From Methanosarcinales archaeon (GTDB taxonomy: Archaea; Halobacteriota; Syntropharchaeia; Alkanophagales; Methanospirareceae), in contig JAODGL010000178.1 in assembly GCA_025464585.1 (NCBI GenBank), positions 1 through 16,197 of the forward strand: a stretch of DNA of 16,197 bases, written 5' to 3'. Numbering within the stretch: position 1 is the stretch's first letter; the number at the start of each line of letters is the position of its first letter. The notes beneath the pieces were generated by a model. It worked only from the letters and a program-made list of their open reading frames with translations. It searched no databases and was not told the origin of the DNA. The translations under genes and the position numbers were made by a program. Below are positions 6,725 to 14,190 of the stretch, in pieces.

Positions 6725-8216
6725 TTCTATCCCCTCCTTCGCCTCTTCCCGGCTCGTTCTCCCTCTCAATAACCGCTTCGCTCATACGTATTATCCTCGT
6801 TGGTCTTGCTGGTTCTGAGTACACGAAATCCGGATACGTAACCACACCGTGCTCACTGATGTCGAGCCCTGCAAGTTCCTCTTCCGGCGATACTCTTATT
6901 CCTACCGTTTGCTTGAGTATGTAGAAGAGCAGGAAGCCCGTGCCGAAAGCCCATGCGAAGTTCACGACTACACTTATGAGCTGACATCCGAAGAACCCTG
7001 CGTTGCCGTAGAGCAGACCCGTAATGAACGGTGCTTCTGTTGCGTAATTGCCGTAAGTCCCGTCTGCAAACAAGCCAAGTGCGAGCAGTCCCCAGGTTCC
7101 GTTGAACCCGTGCACCGGTACTGCACCTACGACATCATCCACACCTCTTCGCTCAAGGAACCAGTAGCCGTAGCAAACGATAAAGCCTGCTACTATTCCT
7201 ATTACTACTGCTGCCCACGGAGCCACCCAGGCACAGGGCGCGGTTATCGCTACCAGACCTGCAATCGCGCCATTTACGGTCATCACCACGTCTGCTTTGC
7301 CAAACTTCTTCCAGGTGATGAACATCGCGGTCGTTGCAGCCGCAGCCGCAGCTAAGTTCGTATTTACCGCTATCACTGATATCCGCAGCTCATGAGCGGA
7401 GAGCGTGCTGCCTGGATTGAAGCCGAACCAGCCGAACCAGAGGATGAACGCGCCAAGCACTGCAAGTGAAATACTGTGTCCCGGAATTGGTATGGGCTTT
7501 CCTTGACTGTTATACCTGCCTATTCTTGGTCCCAGCAGCAGACATGCCGCGAGTGCGACATATCCTCCGACTGCATGAACAACACCCGAACCCGCGAAGT
7601 CAAGCGCACCGTATCCGCCTCCGAGAGCAGTCATGAAATCCGCCGAGCTCAGCCAGCCACCGCCCCAGAGCCAGTGCCCGTAGATTGGATAGATGATTGC
7701 ACATATTACCACACTGTAGATGACGTAAACGCTGAACTTCGGTCGCTCGGCGATGGCACCGCTTACGATTGTCGCCGCAGTTGCACAGAAGACGAGCATG
7801 AAGAACCAGCTCAGAAGGGTGCCGACATCGTATGCCCCACCTGCTAAGAAGAAGCCATCCGTTCCCACGAGCATATACGCGGAAGTGCCCATCATCAACG
7901 CGAAGCCAACGGCAAAGAAGGCAAGTGAACCCACTGCATAGTCCACCATATTCTTCATCAGCACGTTGGTAACGTTCTTCGCCCTTGAAAAGCCCGCTTC
8001 TAGCATTGCAAATCCCGGCTGCATGAACATCACCAGAAAACCGCAGATCAATACCCAGACATAGTCCACGGGTGCTTCCGGGTTTTCTTCAAGCGTCCTT
8101 GCCCCTGTTGGGTCTCCTGCCGCTATTACTCCCGGTATCAGTGCCAGTATGAGTATGAGTGCGAACACGAGTCCTATCGCTGTTTCCCTTTTCTTTTCTC
8201 TTCTCTCTTTTCCCAT
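6693..8216 (-). CDS. amt: Ammonium transporter Amt2 with signal peptide and charged C-terminal tail
   Basis: A 507-residue ammonium channel. Residues 1-33 form a charged start and hydrophobic stretch ending VIAAGDP, a probable signal peptide. The core has MQPGFAMLEAGFSRAKN (65-81), the second ammonium-channel type, then YGHWLWGGGW, Asp206 in LDFAGS, twin histidines His214 and His369, and WFGWFGFNPGS. The conserved GLDISEHG tail is followed by about 45 hydrophilic, Arg/Glu-rich residues that overlap the glnK2 start. GGAGGT precedes the ATG at 8216. Length is larger than Amt1 because of the signal peptide and the tail. The tail is rich in charge and may be disordered; its coding region also carries the glnK2 ribosome binding site. 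Confidence 0.96.
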   Translation of the reverse strand: MGKERREKKRETAIGLVFALILILALIPGVIAAGDPTGARTLEENPEAPVDYVWVLICGFLVMFMQPGFAMLEAGFSRAKNVTNVLMKNMVDYAVGSLAFFAVGFALMMGTSAYMLVGTDGFFLAGGAYDVGTLLSWFFMLVFCATAATIVSGAIAERPKFSVYVIYSVVICAIIYPIYGHWLWGGGWLSSADFMTALGGGYGALDFAGSGVVHAVGGYVALAACLLLGPRIGRYNSQGKPIPIPGHSISLAVLGAFILWFGWFGFNPGSTLSAHELRISVIAVNTNLAAAAAATTAMFITWKKFGKADVVMTVNGAIAGLVAITAPCAWVAPWAAVVIGIVAGFIVCYGYWFLERRGVDDVVGAVPVHGFNGTWGLLALGLFADGTYGNYATEAPFITGLLYGNAGFFGCQLISVVVNFAWAFGTGFLLFYILKQTVGIRVSPEEELAGLDISEHGVVTYPDFVYSEPARPTRIIRMSEAVIERENEPGRGEGGDRNEKNRGDNKT

Positions 8217-8264
8217 TTTTTTATCTACCTCCTGCTCTGATTTTGCTTAAATACCCTTTATTAG

Positions 8265-8276
8265 ACTATTTGAGAA
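8265..8276 (-). promoter_or_regulatory. Core promoter-like element before amt2
   Basis: TTCTCAAATAGT on the gene strand, identical to the glnA element, 48 nt before the amt2 start. Confidence 0.5.
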
Positions 8277-8289
8277 TCCAGCACAAGGA

Positions 8290-8306
8290 TTCATAAAAAT
8301 TATGAA
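8290..8306. promoter_or_regulatory. Palindromic operator candidate, amt2 promoter
   Basis: Perfect 7-bp arms TTCATAA and TTATGAA around AAA. The centre (8298) is 33 bp from the outer end of the core element, as at amt1. A diverged half-site GCACAA at 8281-8286 occupies the same place as GCATAA in the amt1 promoter. Confidence 0.6.
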
Positions 8307-8365
8307 AAATGAGAAAATTGTTGAAAAGAGGCACTAAATGATATTTGCAGATGGAAAAGCACTTC

Positions 8366-8411
8366 TTATACCAAAGTATAGTAATAAGGATATGGGTAAG
8401 ATAAAAAGTCC
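8366..8411 (+). promoter_or_regulatory. Probable promoter of the accessory operon
   Basis: An inverted repeat TATAC/GTATA around CAAA (8367-8380) is followed by an A-rich stretch (GATAAAAAG, 8400-8408) about 35-40 nt before the ATG at 8443. It is placed right for an archaeal TATA and operator, but nothing confirms the start of transcription. Confidence 0.35.
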
Positions 8412-8442
8412 ATAGATAGCTTACAGATAAGGGGTGGTGAAG

Positions 8443-8598
8443 ATGTTTGAATATGGAGAAGTTCAATCAGAGGGATGTATATGCGAACCTTGTTCGGATA
8501 TAATGCCAAATTGGAGGGATATGCGAAGTAAGTTCGGATATACTACGTTGTGCGAAATTGCTCCTAATTGGAAAGTGAAAAGGATTAAGGTAAAATGA
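8443..8598 (+). CDS. Small Cys-containing protein (51 aa), function unknown
   Basis: A short reading frame with good signals: GGGGTGGTGA directly before the ATG at 8443, and a TGA at 8596-8598 that overlaps the next gene's ATG (ATGA). The product has Cys12, Cys14 and Cys17 (GCICEPC), Cys37, and a short internal similarity: CSDIMPNW (17-24) against CEIAPNW (37-43). It may bind a metal. Against it: the DNA holds two direct repeats 40 bp apart that fall in different reading phases, so part of the conservation may be at DNA level. Alternatively the stretch is an untranslated leader. No family recognised. Confidence 0.5.
   Translation: MFEYGEVQSEGCICEPCSDIMPNWRDMRSKFGYTTLCEIAPNWKVKRIKVK
8484..8543. 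repeat. Two direct repeats with hairpin cores, 40 bp apart
   Basis: ATGCGAA-4 nt-GTTCGGATATA occurs at 8481-8502 and 8521-8542; a third TGCGAA lies at 8551-8556. Each copy holds a small inverted repeat: CGAAC/GTTCG at 8484-8496 and CGAA/TTCG at 8524-8536. The 40-bp offset is close to four helical turns and not a multiple of three. This suggests operator-like sites ahead of the accessory genes. Confidence 0.5.
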
Positions 8599-9330
8599 AA
8601 AGCATAGAGATTAGTGAGGAATACAGAACTCTTCTTGAATCATTAGAGATACCAGTTCAACCGCTTGGTCCAAGGAGTCACCGAACGCCGGAATGGGAAC
8701 TCCTTAAGGATATTAAGGAGCGGTTCGGAGTACCGGCCGAAATAGAAACACTCGCCCCACTCACCGATTACTTAACCGATAATGTTTCTCTTGATGATTT
8801 TTTTTTCATTTCTCGGGTATCTTATTCGTCCATTCGTACGTATGGTGGTTGACATATATGACTTTCTTAGTCAGCATCAACGAACAGCGACTTCACCTCA
8901 AACTATCTCCGAAATTCGAATTGGTTCGCAAACCGCATTCCCCGTGGATCTCAGCCACATGCCACATGAATGGCTCAAAATTCTTGCTGAAATCCATATC
9001 CCCACTTGGAATGTAGATGCCCTGCGGCCACTTACCAATTATCTGTCATCCCTTCGATATATTGCTATCTGTGACGGTCGATTTGATGGTCGTGTATGCA
9101 GGCCAGACGCTTTTCAGCAATGTCGCACTGCAATTCGTGACATAGCTAAAGACATCGAAACTATTCTGCAAGCAAATGCGGATATAGAGAAGATGATTGA
9201 GATTGCCGGAATGGACAATATAATCTTTCAAATGACTAATCTAGAGAAAAAACCTGAAAAGTCTGTTGCCAGACTACCTGAACCGCTCGTTGAGCCATGC
9301 AATCTTTCCTGGACGCATATCGGGGTTTAG
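8595..9330 (+). CDS. Two-repeat protein of the accessory module, frameshifted at a T9 run
   Basis: The frame from the ATG at 8595 stops at 8852 after 85 residues. The next frame continues to 9330. The switch falls at nine T's (8798-8806): removing one T joins them into 244 residues. The joined protein has two units of about 90 residues. Unit 1 has EW at 33-34, LAPLTDYL at 53-60 and RPF-to-Q at 78-93; unit 2 has EW at 125-126, LRPLTNYL at 143-150 and RPD-to-Q at 169-192. Unit 1 is complete only across the shift, so the break is in one real gene. It may be a sequencing error, an inactivating mutation or a phase-variable tract. The protein is mostly helical, with no catalytic motif. Its end overlaps the nuclease/VWA gene by 34 bp, so the two probably act together; an adaptor role is a guess. 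Confidence 0.6.
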
Positions 9331-10766
9331 AGTTGGGGTTTGGAAAATCGGCTTCTGACTGTATAGCTGGGCAGCGGAGTGGTGCACCCACAGATTCACT
9401 CTATACTCAGCGAGAAATCGCTCGTGTTCGTGAGATTCTGAATCAAGCGAGACTAACCCAGAAGATTCGCGCTGGAGCGTTGAAAAAGTTTCTCAAACTT
9501 CCGTACTGGCGTCGTAGAAATGATCTCTATGAGGTATGGATATTGACTAAAGCATGTAGTCAGTTTCCTCATCTCCGCATTCAACTTTGCAACGTTGATT
9601 TAAATGGGCACTGGAATATTCCGGGAAACGGGCAGGGGAAAATTACAGAACCTATACTAAGACTCTTGGCACCCTCTGGTCAATACCAGGTATTTACAGG
9701 GCTCAAACTAAAAGAGTTCCAATTTCCTTTTGAGAAATCCGGCCGTGCGACCGGAGCTATGCCTGACTGGCTTTTCTGCAGAGAGATCGCTGATCGAACT
9801 GCATTTGACTTCAGTTTGTTCGTCAATGAAGGCAAGCGTTTCGAAGAAAATGGCCTAATCCCAGAGTTCATTATAGAGTGCAAAGCAGGAGCAAGCTATG
9901 GACTATTAAAGACAATCCTTGACCCTATGGTTCGGCGGTATCTTCCATTACTCCGCACTGAGAGAGGGAAAGCGTTGCTGGTGAACTATCGCCAGTTTAA
10001 TACTCCACAAGAGTTAAATGCCCATTCACAACTTCGTGATTCTTTGCGGCACAGATATACACAGATACTTGTTATAGACCCATTGGAGCCTGGAGAGAAA
10101 GAAGCTGAGGAGGAGTTTTTGCAGGCAGTAAGTGAAACATTCGGTCTTACAAATGTATCTTTAATAGGTTCTGAGAATTTTGTTGATCTAATGCTAGTAT
10201 TTGATACAACTGGTAGTATGAAATCCCATCTGCAAAGTGTCAGGAAGCAATTGGCTCAAGTTGTGAACACTTTGAGACGAGAGATTGAGAAGCTCCGTGT
10301 TGGGATTGTTGCGGTCGGAGATCACTGTGATGAACCCCCTTTGTATGCCGTGAGACTATACCCGCTATGTAGCAAATTAGACGAAGCAATCAAATTTATA
10401 CAAACTGTACCAGAGACCAATGGTGGAGATGAAGCAGAAGCATATGAAGATGCACTTCATGTTCTTGCAGCCCTTCCGTGGCATGCAGTAGCACAAAAAA
10501 TTGTTGTTTTTATAGGAGATGCCTATCCGCATTCAGCAGAAGAATGTCCCCAAAAACTTGATTGGAAAGAACAAATTTTGCAACTGAAAAGAGAGGGGGT
10601 AACAATTTATGGTATTTGTTTATCAGATAATAGTGCCTCAAGGAGTTTTTTCGATCACGCATGCTTAGAAACAGGTGGAGAACACATCCAAGCTGATCCT
10701 AACTTAGATATCTTGAAGATAATCTTAAGTTGTGTCAAGTCATGCATTAATATTGTTCATGTATAA
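9297..10766 (+). CDS. PD-(D/E)XK nuclease-like domain fused to a VWA domain
   Basis: 489 residues. Residues about 60-285 look like a PD-(D/E)XK nuclease fold: MPDWLF with Asp157, then EFIIECKAG with Glu194 and Lys196 (D-x36-E-x-K), a possible extra acid at Glu79, and later strands ALLVNY and QILVID. Residues 295-485 are a von Willebrand A domain: VDLMLVFDTTGSM with MIDAS residues Asp303, Thr305 and Ser307, then VGIVAVGDH, GGDEAEAYEDAL (376-387) and VVFIGDAYPH with Asp408. A TGA two codons before the ATG rules out a longer start. No ribosome binding site is visible, so coupling to the upstream gene through the 34-bp overlap is likely. The nuclease call rests on motif spacing only. Similar fusions occur in prokaryotic conflict systems, so a defence role is plausible but unproven. 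AT-rich codon use differs from the nitrogen genes. Confidence 0.75.
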   Translation: MQSFLDAYRGLELGFGKSASDCIAGQRSGAPTDSLYTQREIARVREILNQARLTQKIRAGALKKFLKLPYWRRRNDLYEVWILTKACSQFPHLRIQLCNVDLNGHWNIPGNGQGKITEPILRLLAPSGQYQVFTGLKLKEFQFPFEKSGRATGAMPDWLFCREIADRTAFDFSLFVNEGKRFEENGLIPEFIIECKAGASYGLLKTILDPMVRRYLPLLRTERGKALLVNYRQFNTPQELNAHSQLRDSLRHRYTQILVIDPLEPGEKEAEEEFLQAVSETFGLTNVSLIGSENFVDLMLVFDTTGSMKSHLQSVRKQLAQVVNTLRREIEKLRVGIVAVGDHCDEPPLYAVRLYPLCSKLDEAIKFIQTVPETNGGDEAEAYEDALHVLAALPWHAVAQKIVVFIGDAYPHSAEECPQKLDWKEQILQLKREGVTIYGICLSDNSASRSFFDHACLETGGEHIQADPNLDILKIILSCVKSCINIVHV

Positions 10767-10782
10767 TGTATAATATAAGAAG
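10766..10782 (+). promoter_or_regulatory. TATA-like stretch before the 326-residue gene
   Basis: ATAATGTATAATATAAG lies about 45 nt before the ATG at 10825 and directly after the VWA gene. It could give the next gene its own promoter with a leader of about 20-25 nt. Confidence 0.35.
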
Positions 10783-10824
10783 ATACTCTAAGCCTTTCAT
10801 GAAATTGCTGATTGGAGGTAGACC

Positions 10825-11805
10825 ATGAGGAAGAATTGTCTCAATTGCATGAACATCTCCTCATATGGAATGGGGGAGGTGAATTGTGCAAAAAAGGGTA
10901 GAATACGTGCTGAAGACCCTTTCGAGTATGTAAGAAAAGATATTGATTGCGAATATTTCGACCCTGAAATCGTGAATCTCAATTACAAAGGTGCTGAAAG
11001 AGAGAAGTATCTTGCTATAGTTGAAAAATTTAAGAATTCACCTCTGATAGGAGATTCAGTTAAAAGGTTTCTTCAGATACCCAGCGATACTCATATGTGG
11101 ACTGGTAGAGGTATGGCAATGATTGAGCTAAGTGACGATAACTTATCCAGCTTTGAGGGCGATTCTGAATTCAAAAATTACGGTGGCAGTAATCATAGAT
11201 TTGCGGATTTGCTTGTGCCTGAGAGTAGTAGAGTGAAGAAACCCGTCATATTTTGGTTAGCAAAGAAAAATCCTGTAGGAGCCAGATATTTGATCGAAAC
11301 CAAGCCTATAATTCATCATGTGATCCAATTAGGTAACCCTTACTCATTGGAGGAGATACTTTTTTGTTTGGCTCGTGCATTAAAATTTGAAGGGGTCTAT
11401 TTGGTAGTACCATGGTTTGTTAGGGACATAGAGCATACAATTCAAAAGAAGATTAATGAAATAGATCCGATATGTGAAGAAGTCTATTTTGAAATTGAGT
11501 CCTCAATTAAGAGATTACTTATCACTAAGGCAGATGAATTGCAAGTTGGTACTATTAACTGGTTCATTTATAGAGAAAGACCTCCTGATCTCGAGATTGC
11601 CAGCAAAGTGATGGCTCTCGGTGATTGTTATATATGCCGAACAGATGCGAGAAAAACGGTACTTTACAGAAAAACAGGGGATGAAAGAGAGAAAGAATGT
11701 TCTTTTAGCGAATTCATTGCCAAAGATATGAGTCCCCTAAGTTTGTGGCTTCTATTTGATATTGATGACACCTATTGGGGTAGTCAGTGGATTACAGCAC
11801 GTTAA
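10825..11805 (+). CDS. Uncharacterised protein with four N-terminal cysteines
   Basis: 326 residues, no family recognised. GGAGGT sits 5 nt before the ATG, so the start is sound. The first 45 residues hold Cys5, Cys8, Cys21 and Cys42 (CLNC, x12, C, x20, CEYF), a likely zinc or iron-sulfur site. The rest is soluble, mixed alpha/beta, with no signal peptide or membrane segment; notable blocks are NHRFADLLVP (about 133-142), FWLAKKNP and GVYLVVPWFV. It follows the nuclease/VWA gene by 58 bp on the same strand, with a possible promoter of its own between them. It may be the last member of the accessory module or an unrelated neighbour. Base composition is AT-rich, as in the rest of this block. 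Confidence 0.75.
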   Translation: MRKNCLNCMNISSYGMGEVNCAKKGRIRAEDPFEYVRKDIDCEYFDPEIVNLNYKGAEREKYLAIVEKFKNSPLIGDSVKRFLQIPSDTHMWTGRGMAMIELSDDNLSSFEGDSEFKNYGGSNHRFADLLVPESSRVKKPVIFWLAKKNPVGARYLIETKPIIHHVIQLGNPYSLEEILFCLARALKFEGVYLVVPWFVRDIEHTIQKKINEIDPICEEVYFEIESSIKRLLITKADELQVGTINWFIYRERPPDLEIASKVMALGDCYICRTDARKTVLYRKTGDEREKECSFSEFIAKDMSPLSLWLLFDIDDTYWGSQWITAR

Positions 11806-11935
11806 CGAATCGCAATTTGTATCGGGAGGCTTGATTGTATTTATAAAAGCTGACTTGATTGATAAACCACTTTTCAAAGATGTTGTAAACTATGAACGAA
11901 ATGTATTTATAGAACTATGAATGTTATGGCAACTT

Positions 11936-12017
11936 CGCACAACAGCGTGTTTGCGTAAAGTCTTCGACACATTGCTCCCTTCGGTCGCAACGTCGCAAAC
12001 ACGCAATACGTTATACG
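11936..12017. repeat. Nested hairpin, attC/REP-like
   Basis: Perfect 11-bp arms GCGTGTTTGCG (11945-11955) and CGCAAACACGC (11994-12004). Inside, CGAC with TTGC pairs with GCAA and GTCG around a TCCCTTCGG loop. Outside, CGCACAAC (11936-11943) and GTTATACG (12010-12017) pair on the bottom strand with two G-T wobbles. Layered arms, unpaired spacers and an AAC/GTT outer pair recall integron attC sites, but the GTTRRRY core is not matched exactly. A REP or small transposable element end is the alternative. Confidence 0.5.
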
Positions 12018-12113
12018 CCTTTTCACCGTTAGTATTAAAAAGCTGTGCCCGATGAAAGGATGTTAGTACTATGATACGTCAAAGATTGGAGAGTTCTCGG
12101 ATTTAAGCAATAG

Positions 12114-12236
12114 AGGAGAGACTCCATCCAGGAAATTAAAGGTGTTTCAGGAGCAGGAGTTCATTATATTCTCAAAGAAGTTACCTTAGAGATTTTCCAA
12201 AAACCCCCTTCGAAGCGACAACGCAATCTCAAGTAG
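12114..12236 (+). pseudogene. Possible gene remnant, unidentified
   Basis: A 40-codon open stretch between two TAG codons without a start. It reads plausibly as protein (SIQEIKGVSGAGVHYILKE, then FQKPPSKRQRN) but I recognise no family. It may be a decayed end of an inserted gene or chance. Confidence 0.2.
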
Positions 12237-12324
12237 AAACATTTCTAATCGCAATATCGAGAAAAATGGGTGAAAACGAGAAATAAGAGGTTTTTAGGAG
12301 GTAGAAGTGTTGATAGGTGGGGTG

Positions 12325-13503
12325 TTATGGGTACGTTATGAAACGTGAGTGAGAAGTGGGTGGATAAGGTGAAGTTTTTAGAAATGCTCCACATACTTTT
12401 TGATACACTTCTCTCAGTTCATCATCTGAGAGTGCTTTCTTTGTGTTCTCAGCCGCTATGCGGACCATTCCGAGTATGTCCCTGGACTCCGCTTCGGTCA
12501 GGTTAATGCCCATTTTCTCAAATACATGTTGTATCGCATGTGAACCTGAATGCTTACCTATTACCATCCGCCTCTCAAGTCCGACCTCGCATGGGGAAAA
12601 CGGTTCGTATGTTCGAGGATTCTTCAGGACACCATCTACATGAACGCCGGATTCATGGGCAAATATATCGCTGCCCACGATCGGTTTTGAGACGGGAATT
12701 GCACGTGATGATGCATTAGCCACGTATTCAGATATCTCACGGAAACGTGAGGTATCAAAGCCGAGGTCAACTCCTTCTATGTGCTTGACTGCCATGACCA
12801 CTTCCTCAAGAGGAGCATTTCCCGCCCGCTCACCAATGCCATTAACGGTTACACTCGCATATCTCGCTCCTGCTTTGATAGCCGCCAGCGTATTTGCCGT
12901 TGCCATTCCAAAATCGTTGTGGCAATGTATTTCTATGTCTACCCTTATTTCTGACCTCAATTTGTTTATGATAGCGAAGGTTTGAAAAGGGTCAAGAATA
13001 CCCACAGTATCGTCAAATCTTAGCCGGTCCGCACCACAATCTTGAACTGATCTGGCAAATTGCATGAGATAATCCTCATTGCTTCTTGAGGCATCTACCG
13101 CACCAACACAGACATAAAGACCGTGTTCTTTGGCATAATCAATAACCCTTTCAGTCTGCTCAAGCACCCATTTCCCATCTTTATTGAGAACATATTTCTG
13201 CTGAATATCTGAAACGGGCACCGCAATGGAGACCATTTCGACACCACAATCAATTGACGCATTGATATCCCCGATTACTGCACGATTCCATGTTGAAATT
13301 TCTGCCTTGAGACCCAAACTGAGAATTGCTCTTATTGTCTCTTGCTCTTCCTCACCCATCGCGGGAATACCAACTTCCATCTCCTGAACGCCTATCGCAT
13401 CGAGCGACCGGGCAATATGTAACTTCTCGTCACGCCTGAAGACAACACCCGCTGCCTGTTCACCGTCTCTCAGGGTTGTATCGTTTATTACAATCATCTC
13501 CAT
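12325..13503 (-). CDS. nifV: Homocitrate synthase, NifV type
   Basis: Condenses acetyl-CoA with 2-oxoglutarate to give homocitrate, the organic ligand of nitrogenase FeMo-cofactor. 392 residues, usual for NifV; the LeuA regulatory domain is absent. Visible: DTTLRDGEQ (8-16), GIPAMGEEE (45-53), STWNRA (70-75), VPVSDIQ (95-101), RLRFDDTVGILDPF (160-173), metal ligands in HCHND (193-197), NGIGERAGNAPLEE (221-234) and the catalytic-lid HESGVHVDG (283-291). The AMGEEE, TWxRA and PVSDIQ blocks fit NifV better than the methanogen coenzyme B enzyme AksA, though archaeal members blur this line. The ATG directly follows the TGA of the amidotransferase gene, so translation is coupled. The C-terminal tail after residue 375 is Pro/Ser-rich and unusual. 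T-rich stretches follow the stop. Confidence 0.88.
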   Translation of the reverse strand: MEMIVINDTTLRDGEQAAGVVFRRDEKLHIARSLDAIGVQEMEVGIPAMGEEEQETIRAILSLGLKAEISTWNRAVIGDINASIDCGVEMVSIAVPVSDIQQKYVLNKDGKWVLEQTERVIDYAKEHGLYVCVGAVDASRSNEDYLMQFARSVQDCGADRLRFDDTVGILDPFQTFAIINKLRSEIRVDIEIHCHNDFGMATANTLAAIKAGARYASVTVNGIGERAGNAPLEEVVMAVKHIEGVDLGFDTSRFREISEYVANASSRAIPVSKPIVGSDIFAHESGVHVDGVLKNPRTYEPFSPCEVGLERRMVIGKHSGSHAIQHVFEKMGINLTEAESRDILGMVRIAAENTKKALSDDELREVYQKVCGAFLKTSPYPPTSHSRFITYP

Positions 13504-14190
13504 TCATTTAACCAATCCAAAAAAGTTTGTGAAGAGTCTCGCTGACAATTCACGGTAAATATCTGCTTTTTTCTCTGCCTCTTTTAGCATAACCGCAGCA
13601 TCAATTCCCTCCTCATTGAGCTCGTCGGCATAAACATCGGTCCACTCCTTCAGCATTTCTGGCGTGGTCTCAAGATGAAACTGAAGCCCATATGCATTTT
13701 CGAATCTGAACGCTTGATTTGAGCAAAGTTCCGATTCTGCCAGCTTTACTGCTCCTTCTGGTATCTCAAATGTATCTTCGTGCCATTCCAATGCAGGAAA
13801 TGTCCGCTTGAACCCTTTAAACAGCGGGTCTTTCGCTCCTTCTTCCGTCAGATGGATTTCGAAATTCCCTATCTCCCTCGTGTGGTTTCTTCTGACCTTT
13901 GCACCAAGTGCCTTTGCCAGAAGCTGACCGCCCAGACAGAAGCCTAAATAATGCCCGCCTTCAGAAACGAATTTCTTTATCGTCCTGTTGAGACTTTTTA
14001 AATATGTGTAACATTCCTCCTCGTACACGCTCATCGGACCGCCGAGCACGACCAACGCATCGAAATCGTCTGGCAACTGTTCTCCCTCATACATTCTCGC
14101 GATTTCGTATTCAAGCCCTCTCCTGTGTATAAAGTCCTCTAAGTAGCCGGGACCCTCACATTCTACATGCTGGACTATCAGCACTTTCAT
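13504..14190 (-). CDS. Stand-alone class I glutamine amidotransferase (GMP synthase-like)
   Basis: A 228-residue glutaminase-fold protein. Cys85 in GFCLGGQLLAKALG is the nucleophile, and His172 and Glu174 in LQFHLETTP complete the triad; GGPMSVYEE forms the oxyanion strand. There is no synthetase domain, so the ammonia acceptor is unknown; it could also be a gamma-glutamyl hydrolase. Its start is certain: GGAAGGAGGGGG precedes the ATG at 14190, which lies 35 bp inside the ABC ATPase gene. The downstream nifV starts right at its stop codon. Its place between a transporter and nifV suggests a task linked to the imported compound, for example removing or adding an amide group, but that is inference. 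Confidence 0.85.
   Translation of the reverse strand: MKVLIVQHVECEGPGYLEDFIHRRGLEYEIARMYEGEQLPDDFDALVVLGGPMSVYEEECYTYLKSLNRTIKKFVSEGGHYLGFCLGGQLLAKALGAKVRRNHTREIGNFEIHLTEEGAKDPLFKGFKRTFPALEWHEDTFEIPEGAVKLAESELCSNQAFRFENAYGLQFHLETTPEMLKEWTDVYADELNEEGIDAAVMLKEAEKKADIYRELSARLFTNFFGLVK

Larger units (their letters stand above)
11806..12324. other. 519-bp stretch without a clear gene
   Basis: Lies between the accessory block and the nifV stop. It holds two copies of TGTATTTATA (11836-11845, 11902-11911), a nested hairpin (11936-12017) and a 40-codon open stretch (12114-12236) that looks coding-like (around IKGVSGAGVHYILKEVT) but has no start codon. An AGGAGGT followed by a 13-codon frame at about 12297-12350 has no credible product. 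The whole reads as a scar of past insertions. Confidence 0.6.

Noticed and set aside
6849..7847. Long plus-strand open frames across amt2 (and similar ones across glnA, amt1 and nifV)
   Set aside because: They mirror strongly conserved minus-strand genes, lack ribosome binding sites and have no family features.
8481..8556. CRISPR-like array
   Set aside because: Only two full copies plus a partial one, with 18-bp gaps and no cas gene; operator-like repeats fit better.
12333..12346. ACGTT/AACGT inverted repeat containing TTATGAAA at the end of nifV
   Set aside because: It carries only one operator arm and lies in coding sequence at the gene's end, so I do not count it as a member of the palindrome family.
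12297..12350. AGGAGGT followed by a GTG frame of 13 codons on the plus strand
   Set aside because: Product is tiny, runs into the nifV end on the other strand and shows no family features.
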